Shown here piece after piece: positions 32,401 through 44,400 of a stretch of DNA of 64,000 nucleotides. The position numbers and the translations under genes were made by a program. Numbering within the stretch: position 1 is the first letter of the stretch; the number at the start of each line of letters is the position of its first letter. The DNA comes from Guillardia theta CCMP2712. Taxonomy: Eukaryota; Cryptophyceae; Pyrenomonadales; Geminigeraceae. The notes below the pieces were generated by a model, which was not told where the DNA came from, did no database searches, and worked only from the letters and a program-made list of their open reading frames with translations. Location of the stretch: NCBI RefSeq assembly GCF_000315625.1, contig NW_005434667.1, positions 220,026-284,025 on the forward strand, read 5' to 3'.

Positions 32401-35400
32401 GCTTGAGTCCAACACTGCGTTATGAGGAGGAGGGAATCTTTCCATTCATAGTCCAACGGAACGATTCTTTGAAGATAGACCGATTCGTCTTTGTAAATTT
32501 CACTGACGGCAACATGCATTATGAGGTCGGACCTGATTTGACTTTCAAGTATTTCAGCGAATGGCTGACCTTCAACCCTTCCTTTGCCGACAGACTCGGT
32601 TACATCCCTGTCCCAGAATGTCCCAAAGTGTACTTGCACGGCTTTGGATTCCAACAAGGAATGAAGTATCAGTGCATCATATCGATGGGAACTCGGATTG
32701 CGACTGCTAGGGCGAACTTTGTGAACACGACGATAATCGAGATGATCCCGCCGGAGTGGGACCTGGTGACTGATTCGCATCGATATGTAACCAACAAAAC
32801 AAATTTGACCTTGAGGAAGGCTTCCATCTCTTCAGAAGCCGCGTTTTGGTCGGATGTGTATGGTGGGAACGGCTCAACGTTGCCAAACCGCACGGCTCTG
32901 TGGATTGTGCAAATAAACAAACGGCCAGCTTACGATCTTGTGCAACGGAACTTGACGACTATAGTTGCAATAGAGAGCCAGGACATGATTAGGATCGAGT
33001 TTGCAACCAACTTGAGGAGCGGGGTCGACGGCAATCAGGAGCAGGTTCAGACTGAGAGAGACCAGAAGGTCACTTTCGAGGTCGCTAAAGGCTATTCTCG
33101 AATGTTTGAAGTTACTCCAAAGATAGACACCAACGGAATCCTGTCGTTCAAGGTCTGGCCTTATTCCTTTGGTAATACACGGATCTGTGTCGTTCTGCGG
33201 GACGATGGAGGCAAGCTTTTCGGAGGGATCGACGCTACAGAACCGAGGTGTTTTGATCTTATCGTAAACCCCAAATACCTGGGAGATTTCTTTTCCTTCG
33301 CCCAGCCTTCGTTGGAGATCTTGGAAAACTCTGGGATACAAGTGTTGGATCGATTCTTGATCAAGAGTCCCATGGGCCTCTACAAAGATATTCTTCTCAA
33401 CTTCTCTGCTGCAGGAGACAGTGACTTCTTCGAGACTGGACCTTTCGTCTCTGAGTTTGGAAGGTTGACGTTCAAGTGCTATCCTTATGTCTACGGCACC
33501 ACCACCATCTCTGTGTACCTCTCTTACTACAACTCTTCGGACGCACAAACGTACACGCACCACCAGGATCTGGTGTTGAATGTGACTGCGGTCAACAACC
33601 AGCCGTCATTCACACTGAACGAGTCCAGGGCTCATATAGAAATTATCGAGAACGAATGCATTGCTGAACAATGCAGTTTTTCCGATCTAATCGTGTCGAA
33701 GTATTCGGGTCTGCATGATCTTAAAACAACCAGCCAAATGTTTGACTGGGACGAAAGCGATCAGAAAATGACGTTCCAGTTCGATCATGTGTTGGACACT
33801 GTCTTCGAGAGTATTCCTGTGATGAGCATCGATGGAAAACTTTCTTTCAAGCTCCTTCCAAACGTTTTTGGCAACTTTACGTTGTCGTTGACCCTCAAAG
33901 ATGATGGTGGTACGGATCATGGAGGCGTTGACACCTCGGACCCTCAACAGATCACGATCTCCATCAAACCAAGGAACAATCAGCCGACTTTCAAGTTAAA
34001 TTGCCCGGTCGAACAATGGACTCTGAATTGCTCAAAGGATTGCTCGAGCAACATATCACGTGGATGCTCTTCAAGAATCAAAATATCAGAGAATTGCATT
34101 GATTGCGAGCCAGGTCATCGCATAGTAGACGGATGCTCCAGGCATTATTTCATCCAAAGCTTTGCAGTAGATGTGTTTGCCTCAGCACAAAACCTGAAGA
34201 ACGAGAAGGACCAACTTCTGTCCTTCCTCTTCGATCCCTTCACACCCAGACCTGGAACACCATCGTCCATGCTGACCTGAACTCCAGTGGGTACCTCTCA
34301 TTATGCCTCAATTACCGAAAGCATGGTACCGTGACATTCCAAGTGTCCCTTCAAGACAACGGGGGAACCGCAAATGGCGGGGTAGACACGATCGGCCCCA
34401 TCTTCCTGACTATCCGTGTAGAGCCTGTCAACCAGCCCCCCAGCTTCAAGGTGGCTGCCCTGGCTGACTTCGGGGCCAACGTCCTACACCTGTGGACATC
34501 GAGCGGGCAGTCGACGGTAGAGGGCTTTCTCGTAGATATCCTCAACGGACATGCCGACTCGAGCGGCAGTGACCTGGAGGCCGTACAGTCTCACACATTC
34601 TACATAGAGACAGACCTGGCCTACTTCGTTCAAGGGCCGAAGATAGACGCCAACGGGACGCTGACGTTAGAGGTGAAGGCGGGGATGAGCGGGGAGGTCA
34701 ACATGAGCATCACGATGGCGGACGACGGGCGGACGGACGACGGGACGGTGAACCCCGAGGACCCGGGGTGGAGGGGCCTCAACGTGACACAGATCTGCAA
34801 GGTGGTGATATCAGACGGGTACCTGAAGCTGTCAGGGGCGGAGATGCCGGGGATGTACAACTGGAGCGAGCGGATGGGAGACGCGATGAACCTGTCTCGC
34901 TTCCTGGGAGTAGGCCGGGAGTACGTGAGGGACGGGGGGAGTGAGTACGAGGTGACCGTAGGTAGCGTGACGGGGCTGGTAGAGGCGTACAGGCGGGCGT
35001 ATGACGCGATCGAGGGGAGGAGGTACGTGCTGCCGTCAGGGCGGGGCATCGAGAACGTGACGCTGCGGCGACGCAACTACGGGCAGTCAGCGTCGCTGAA
35101 GGTGGCGGAGGCGGGGATCACGGTGGTAGGGCTGGAGTACGACGCGAGGCATCCGCTGGTGAGGGAGGGGTTCTTCTACGACATTATGGAGCCGGAGAAC
35201 ACGACGATGGACCTGGACGGGAACTCGGTGATCTCGTTGAGGGTAGAGGCGGTAAGGTACAAGCGATATCCAGAGGAGACGAGCTGGAGGGAGAATGAGG
35301 GAGACGGGGGGCTATTTGTGGAGGACAAGAACGTGAGTCGAGTAAGCACGAACTGCCATCCAATCTGTCGGAACGCGACGCTACGGCTGGTCCAGAATCC

Positions 35401-38400
35401 CCTGGGTTTGAATGGGGTGGTAGAGTTCGACATTCTGTTGGAAGATGCAAAGAACGGAAGTTTTACGGTGGAGGTGGTCTTAGTACTTAAAACTCCTGCT
35501 GTAGTGCAGATGGTAGAAGACGATGAAGAATTCTTTCTGCAGTCATTCATCAACATGAGCTTCATCGGCAATATGACAGATTTGACAGACTTTGCCCCCT
35601 TGACATTCCAGACCAATTTTACAAATAGGAGTGCTCAATACGGTTCGAACAGTTTCAGGATCGAATATACGTTTCTCAATCTTTCCTCTTCGTACTCTGT
35701 CGTAATTTCGCCGCTGCCCAACCTCTTTGGACTTTTCTACATGCAGACCTGTGTGTCCCGCACAGAAGCTCCTCTTAAGTCCATCTGCTTTGAATGGGAG
35801 CTGAACGTGATCGGCGTGAACGATCCTCCAGAGTTCAACCTCACCAAACGCTTCATGTCCAACGAGGACGAGTTTTGTGTGAATCAGTATAATTCTTCAG
35901 GACTATTGGACATCCCAGTCTCTCCAGGAAATTCTTGGGAACAGAGCCAGCAGATGACGTTTGTCTTCTCATTTCTTTACGGCGATAGCAACATCTTCGA
36001 AGTTCCTCCTGCCATACGCATCGACATGGACAAGGCTGTCCTCACGTACAAGACCCGCTGCTCTGGGCGAGGGCTTGCGATCTACTCGGTGATACTAGTT
36101 GACAACGGAGGTTGGAGCAATGGAGGGAAGAACTCTACCTTGCCTCGGAACATCTCCTTCTATGTCCAGCCCAGAAACCGTCCTCCGACCTTCATGTTCG
36201 GAGCGTCAGTGGTGACGCACGGACAAGTTAGTTTCTTGGACCTGCTGGAAGATGAGCCAAGGACTCAGCTCGTCAACTTCACTCGCAACATCGCGAGGGG
36301 TCTGCCTGAAGACAAACTGGAGAAGACTCAGTCCGTGAGCTTTCAAGTGCTCTTCCTCAACGGCAGCGAATGGATCTTTGGGCAAAACAACTTCCCAGCC
36401 ATCTCGAGCAACGGCTCCCTGTTCTTCAGGGTATCGAGCAATCGATACGGTTACGTCTACGTGAACGTGAGGATCCTCGATGATGGCGGTGAAGCTCGCG
36501 GCGGCATCAACCGCTCAGACTGGAAACTCCTCAAGATCTCAGTACTGCCAGTGAACGATCGACCGACTTTCACGTTAGTCCTCAATCGCGTCCGGGTGAA
36601 TGAGGCGGTAGACAGCAACACTTCTTCTGTTGTGCTCTCTTCCTTTGCCTTCGACATCAGCCCCGGGCCCTACGAGCGGGACCAGCACGTCACTTTCCGT
36701 GTAGCAGCCGTCGCCTCTCGAGTCCCTTCCAGAGAGCCATATCCGTGGAGCTCAATGGTGGGAAATCTCTTCGGACAAGTGAAGCTAGCTGACGGCCAGC
36801 TGTTTGTGAGCGGAAGCAACATTTTGATCTCTAACTCGGGGACTCTTTCCTTGCAGCTCCTCCAGTATCGAAACGGGGAAGCGAATTTCTCGTGTTATCT
36901 CAGTGACGACGGAGGCGTTGTCAACAACGGGTTCAATCGAAGTCTGCCTCAGTCTCTTTCCCTCGTCGTTGATCCAGTCAATCAGCCACCGTCGTTCACC
37001 TTGACCTCACATGTGCTCGAGCTGCAGGAAGGCTCTCAAGAGTTCTACAGAAACTTCGCAAAGAATATCAGCGCTGGGATGTGGGACGAGAACATTCAGA
37101 GCTTGACGTTTGTCATCAATACAATCTTCGGCCCTCGACAACTCTTCCAATCCTTCACGATCGACTGCCAGGACTCTGCGACTTGTCCCAGCTCGACCGC
37201 CAATCTGAGCATACTGGTCCTCCCCTATCACTTCGGGAACGTCACTCTCAACGTCTCACTCCAAGATCCGTTCAATGCAATCCAGAGCGCCACGTTGGTT
37301 GTCAATGTCCTGCCGGTGAACCAGCCTCCCTCCTTCCGAATCCGCACAAGCATGCTCATAGTGGATGAGGGAAGCTCTTGTATCTCCGACTCCAGCGCCC
37401 TCTCAGACGAGTGGATCGACTTCATCATGCAGCCTTCTCAATCTGATTGCCGCACAGCACCAGATTTCCTCCACTTGCACTCTGGGCTGATATTCTACGA
37501 CATGGGACCCTTAGAGGGAGGTTATGAATTCGTCTGCCCGCCAGAAACAGCTTGCGAGGAACAGATCCCTGTGTTCAACGTCACCTGCATGGATGTCTCC
37601 CCTCCTCTCTTCTCTGAGCAGCCTTCCGTCGACTCCAACGGCACCCTCAGGTTCTCTCTGGTCCCGATCGCCAGCGGCAACGTATCCTGCATGATTCAGA
37701 TGCGGGACTCCAACATCCTGATCGGACAGCCTATCTTCGCTGAGGCCCAGGAGCTGCAGATCTTTGTGACTCCGGTTAACAACAGGCCCCACTTTGAGCT
37801 GATAGTGCACAACGTCACGGTGTTGGAAGACTCTCCGAAGTTTGACTTGAGAGTTGCCGACAACATTTTTGCTGATGGACAAAGCGGGCTGACTGAGACC
37901 AATCAGAAGATCTCGTTCATCGTTTCCGTCGTTTCTCACCCCGAAATCTTCTCTCCCAACGGCCTGCCGAGTGTGGATGCGGGAGGAAATCTGACGTTTG
38001 GCTTGGCGGCCAATCAGTTCGGGACGAGCAACCTTAGCATCACAGTGGTTGATGACGGCGGTGGGCACAACGGCTTGCAAGGCAACACAAAGTACCTTGA
38101 AGTCAACGTTTTGCCTGTTAACAACCCTCCAACTTTTCAAGTAGTGGAGAACGTCTCTGTGGATGAGAACTCAGGCTTTCAGCTGTTTTCAGTAGTTTCC
38201 AGCATCACTCCTGGACCTGCCAACGAACATTGCCTCCACCCTTCGACCTGGTGTCAGAATCAGAGTTTGACCTTCTTTGTCAGAGACGTTATGGGCATCT
38301 CAAACCTCTTTTTGGATCCTCCTACCATCGATCTCCAAGGCAGGCTGTCGCTGAACCTCACCACGTTCGAAAGTGGACCCGCCAAGATTCTCTTCAATGC

Positions 38401-41400
38401 TGTAGATGACGGTGGTACGGTCCCAGGGGCAGGGGAGAATCGTTCAAACACCGGCATCATCGATGTCTCGGTGCTGCCCATCAATCAGCCTCCTGCGTTC
38501 AGCTGCGGGCTGATAGGGAGCCAAGGGGAAGGGTCCAACAATTCTCAGGCAGTGATCTACTCTAGGAAGAACCAGGGAGTGGTCCTCCTCTCAAGCTTCA
38601 TCCAGGATATCACCACAGCCCGCGGCTTCCCTGGCAGGGCTGCGGTGGAGCATGCCAGGGGTTCTAGCCAGCTCAGTTTCGTAGGCCCGAATTTCACGTC
38701 ATGGTTCTCAGTGAGGGGGCTGGAGTACTCGTCAGACTTTGTGATCAGCCCGGATAAGAGGCACTTGTACTCTATCGAGACTGAGAGAGACTCGCTCATC
38801 ATCCTCAACATCTCTCAGCCCCATGGCCAGACGTTCCTCGATCGCCTCTCTAACAACCAGAACCGCCTCCGCTTCACCAGGTTGTCCTCCAACACGTCGA
38901 ATCCTGTGAACATCCAGGGCAACGTCGCCGTCTGCGGCATCAACGGTTTCTCCAACTCGTCCGAGACATTCTTCGTGTCGAGCACCGGCTGCGATCCTTA
39001 CTTTGACGTGTACCGCGATATCATGCAGCCAGCCTCCTCCTCTTGCAGTCCTGCCTGCCAGGACGAGACATCCAGGACAACCGTCGGGCTGTGGAACCTC
39101 AACTACGAGGCGATGAAGGGGAGGATGAACTCCAACTCTTTGGGAGCTGGGCTCAAGCTGGACTGCTCCGATCCCCTCTATTGTCAGTTCGAGAGGCCCG
39201 TGAACTCCGAGCTCTGCAACGAGAAGTACAAGAGTCATATCCAACCCGCCGGCATCCGCGACCAGACGAGCTTCCTGGGGGCTGCGGTGCTCCTCGGACC
39301 GCTCTGCAAGGAGGGCTTCTCCGGTGACTGGGACCGAGCAGACTTCGCACTGTCGCTCAAGAACTTTCTGGTCAACGACGGGAGGGAGGAGGGTCTACAG
39401 TTTGATGGAAAGCTGAACCCTGGGCTGGTGGTCTCGAAAGACATCGACCAGCTCGTGGACGGAGTCCCGTCGAGCTCGAAACTTCCGCTAGAGGAGATAA
39501 GCATGGAGGTCTGGTTCATCCTAGCGCAGAAAGACATCAACCTTGGAGGCCTTATGAGTATCCAACAGCTCAGCCCCCTCTGCGCCAAGGGCTGGAGTTT
39601 GACCTACTCGACAAAGGTGACAGGAGGCCAGTCGGAGACCCAGCTAGTCTTCTCCATCTCGCTGGAGGCGAACCTGGGCTCGGGTCAAGGAGGCATGATC
39701 AGCGTTGACTATGCTGTTCAGGGGGAAGGTGTGTTCGTGGATTGGACGCAGGTCGTGGCATCATACAACAGGTCTCACATCCTGCTGCACGTCAACGGGC
39801 AGCTGGCTGCCTTGAAGGCAGCATGCAACCAGGAAGACTGCGGCAACATCGTCTACCCAGCGTCGTACAGCACCGGGGGGAGGTGCAAGGCAGGGGCCAC
39901 CATGTTCTCGATAGGAGCGTATCACAACGGCCGGACAGAAGAGACCTTCACCCATGTGGGAGCGATCAAGCGCGTCCGTGTCACCAATCACTCGCTGTCG
40001 ACCAGCACAATCTCCCAGCTCTATCAGGATGCCTCTACCCCTGCGAGCCTGCGGCGGACAGCCATGTACAGCTCTGACTACTGGGTGCAGCTCAAGAATT
40101 CGTCGGGGATTTACTCGCCAACTTCGACATCCGCCATGGTCGACGAGCATCTGTCGCTGCAACTCTTCGGTCGCTTCGACTCTACGGGCATCTACCGCCT
40201 CGAGTTCGAGGCCACGGCTGCCAACATGAGCTCCGACAACTGCTCGCTGGGAGGCTCGGAGGCTGACGGCTTCTACCAGACCCTCATCTGCTTCACTCCC
40301 TACTGGACCCTCGGGTACCGCTGGACCAACGTGTCGGTGAGCAAGAAGGTAGGGGGGGGGTGGTACCGACTGTGGCAGAAAGTCTGCATCTCGAGCTTGT
40401 GCGGGTACTTGCCCATCACTGCAAGGCCAACAAGTTGGTGGACAGACTCGCAGCGTCTGTTGCTCCCCGGGATGACCGGAGCCATGACTGACTTTCTCTT
40501 CTACACTCGATCCCTAGTGTTTCTCCTCGAGAGCAGCAGTAAGAACCTTGTTTCCGCTCAATTCTGCGCATCTCCGATCGTCAACGCCAGCGCAGGAGCA
40601 TGCGACGGTCTGGATCAGCTTCCGACTGACAGAGTGAAAGGGTCAGCTTCCTCCATCACCTTCTCTCGCAATGGCAATGCGTTCCTGGCCGTCGCCAACT
40701 TCTGGGATGGTCGGGAATTCCGAGTGACAAGCCCCATCTTTCAGCTGGACGTGGCCAGCAGGCAGCTGCTCCCTCTGCAGGACGTCCAGACGGATGGCGC
40801 CAGGCAGTGGCTGCACTTGGAGCTGAATGGAACGGATTTCTTGATGGTGGCCAACTTCAACAGCGAGTCAGCGGTTTATCCATTCCAGGCCGATAGCGAT
40901 CTCCTCGACGAGGCTTCCATGGTCTCCATCCCCACGAAGCATGCTGCTGCCATGACTCAGTTCGAGAGATCGGGACGTTTGTTCGTCGCCTTTGCGTCCT
41001 TCACCTTCGATGAGATGACTTCGTCGGACGTCTACATGCTCTCGTCTCCTGTTGGAACCTCAGACGTCTTCTTCACGCTGATCAGCCAAGTCAACATCAC
41101 AAGAGCAGTGGACGTGAAGTACTTCCAAGACAACAACGAATTATACCTTATCTATGCGTCATTGGATGCTGGTGCTTCTGCTGTCTATCGGTTGGACTTC
41201 TCCTCTCCTACTGACTTACAACTCGTTAAGGTTCAAGCTTTGCTGACTGCAGGTGTCACATCCATAACAACATTCTACGACCCCAACGTCTACTGCACCC
41301 TGGCCAAGACCGATGGAGTCTTGAGTGTGCTTCGATGGAACGGGACCAGGTTCCTCGGGGTGGTGAATGAGAATACTCTCCCAGACGACGCTGCTGGGGG

Positions 41401-44400
41401 TCAAGACATCTCCGCTGCTAACGTCTTCGCGTCTACCGTCGTGACTGCCCCGACGGGGCTCTACCTTTCCTGGATGGGAGGGCACGGCCTGAGCTACCCG
41501 CTGCCCCTGGAGGTCTACGAGGGGTCACTAGAGCCGATCCGAGAGATGACTAGGCCCCTGCTAGTGGAGATGTCCCCCGACGGTGACTTCCTCTACGTCG
41601 CTACTGAGACATCGCGAGCCATCCTGGCGTTCAGGAGGGACCAGCAGTCTGGCTACCTCCATCGCCATGAGGCAGGAGACTTCTTCAGCGAGTGGACGAA
41701 GAATCAGAGCATCCCGCGCCTCTTAGTCTCCTCTGTTGCCCTCGGCTTCCCTCTACGGGGCCTCAGCTCTATGATAGTTGATACAGACATGCTGTACGCG
41801 GCAAGTTTCCTTGACTCCTCCATCGCCATTTTCTCCAGGAACCCTGTCAACGGCTCCCTTGCACTGCTCGATGTGATCTTAGCGTCCTCGGCTCGAACTG
41901 GTCTCACAGGCCTCAAGGCGATCTTTCTCAGCGGGTCGTTGCTGTACGCGGCCGGGATCAAGGATCAGGCCCTGTCGGTGTGGAGGAAGACAACCGAAGG
42001 CTCCCTGGCGTACGTCGATCACATCAGGAACGGCGAACGGATCCCGAGCACGTACCATGGAAACGTTCCGAGCCCCGATGAACTGCAAATCTACAACTTC
42101 GTTTCCGACAGCCTATCGAACTTGACGTTCACAGGGCCACGGGATGCCGCCAACTTCGCCTTCGACGGTCGCACATTCCTCGCGCTTGCCTATGCTCCCT
42201 TTGAGACTGAATCTTCAGCCACTGACAAGTTCGCCGGGGTTGTGATCCTTGCCTACGCCGACTCCTCCATCCCCAAGTTCGACCTTGTCCAGCTGCTTCA
42301 GAGCTCGCAAGTGAATCCCGGCTGCCTCGCTTTCTTTGAGACTCAGCAGGGTTCCTCCTTCTCACGCTTCCTCGTCGTGGGCAACATGTTCTCCAACATC
42401 CCTGGAAGGAGCGCAAGTGGCGTCGAAGTCTTCAAGTGGGACCAGGGACAGTTCAGCAGTGTTGGTGCCGTTGAGGACGAGACCAAGTACTACCCGAGCA
42501 GCTTGAAGGTCTTCCAGCAAGGGGACACGACCTTCCTGGCCGTGTCAGTGCTATGGGATGGAGACTCGTACCAGATTCCTTCTCGTCTCTACCGGTGGAA
42601 TCCTTCAGCTGAAAAGTTCGAGCTGGTACAGCTGTTCCCCTTGTCCAACGCTCTCGACGTAGAAGTTGCGGCTAGCAACAACGAACTTCACATCATCTTC
42701 ACTGCAGCGGAATGCAGCAACAGGCTGTCCTGCCTCCAGTTCTACTCCCAGCCTTCTTCTGCTGCTCCCTTCCAGCGGACACAGCAGGTTCTCCTCGACG
42801 GGGCTGTCGACAGCACCACCTTGGAGATCGACGGCGAGCTCTTCGTCGCCATCGCCTGTCGTGAGTTTTTATCTCGGCCGAGCGAGTCTCCGCTCGGCAA
42901 GTACGACGGGTCCTCGTATGTCTACAAGTATCACAGAGACGTCAAGACCTTTGAGCGCTATCAGACGATCAGCGGTCAGGACTTCCCGTGCATCTTCGAG
43001 AGCGGGATGGAGGCAGTATGGCAGAATTACTTCTGCAGCGACCAGTGCTCATTCAGGGAGGGCTGGAGCTCCGACGTCCTCGAGCAGTTCCGAGGAGCTA
43101 CGTCAGTCACTTCCTTCCGATCGCAAGGAGAGTTGTACCTCGTTATGGCACAGTCCGTGTGTGAGCTCAACGCCGACTGCTCCTCCATCCAGCCGCAGTC
43201 TACCGTCCTGCAGTGGAACAAGCACGACAAGAAGTTTGGAGAGCTGCTTTCCCTCACCGACTTCGAGAGCATCCGCCTCAAGGGCTATCCTGTCGCTCCC
43301 CAGGACCTCACGCACCACCAGTTCCCCCTCCGGCTTGACATCGGCCGAGCCCTGCGCGTCAAGTACGTGGAGTTTGCAGACGAACCTTACCTCTTGGCTC
43401 TCAGTCTCAGTAAGGGAACTCTCCTTACGCACTTCAAGTTCGATCAGATCTCGGGCCTCCAGAGCCCCTCCCTCATCTCCTCCCTCCCTGACGATCCCTT
43501 CCTCTACGTCGTCAACGAGCCGTACGGCCAAGTCTCGTCCTTCAGCAAGTGGGGCTATCCCGAGAGCTCCTCCTACGACTTCAGCCACTGCCCGAGCTCG
43601 ACCCGTCCTGCTTGCCTTGCGTTCGTCAATTCGACTACCGTCAACATGAACGCTCAGATATCAAAGTTTCCTCAGCAGATCTCCGGCACGAAGCGAGTGT
43701 TCCTCGAGCGAGGCAGCTGCCTCTCCTCTACCAGCCAGTGCACCTTCATCAACTTTCACGCTGCTAACAAGAGGAACGAGCTTCGTTGCGGGGCCCAGCC
43801 TATCTACCCCTCAGATGCCGTCGTCAACCCGAGAGACAGGGCTGCCTGTCAGTCTGTCGACTTCCACATCGTCAAGGAACAGACTGCAGGCACGTCAGAC
43901 TCGCTCAAGTTCGTTCCCGTAGTCTACGGCAACGGCAGCCTGCTTTTCGAAACTTCCTTCGGTCGTTTTGGATCCAACAGCTACAAGATCTTACTGAGAG
44001 ACAGTGACAACTCCTCCTCCTCTGTCCTTGACCTCAAGATCATCATCAACGACACCAACACAGCCCCGACCTTCGTCGCCTACGACATCGTCATGAATGA
44101 GATGTCCACAGGAAGCAGCGGCCTCGAGCTCGTCTTTGCCACCGGCGTCAGCGCAGGTTCCAACGAGACCAACCAGAACATTACGTGGCTCTTCTCCTAC
44201 AGCTCCCCACAGCTCTTCTCGCAGCAGCCCATCCTCAGCTTCAGCAGAGATCTCCTTGGAAACCTCCAGGGCATCGTGAAGTTCCCAGCCAACACTGCCA
44301 TCATGAAAGGCACGGCCGATTTCTCCGTCAGGCTGGCTGACGATGGTCCTTCATCACTACTCACCGGGGACAGGAACGTGTCAGATCCTGCTCGCTTCCT

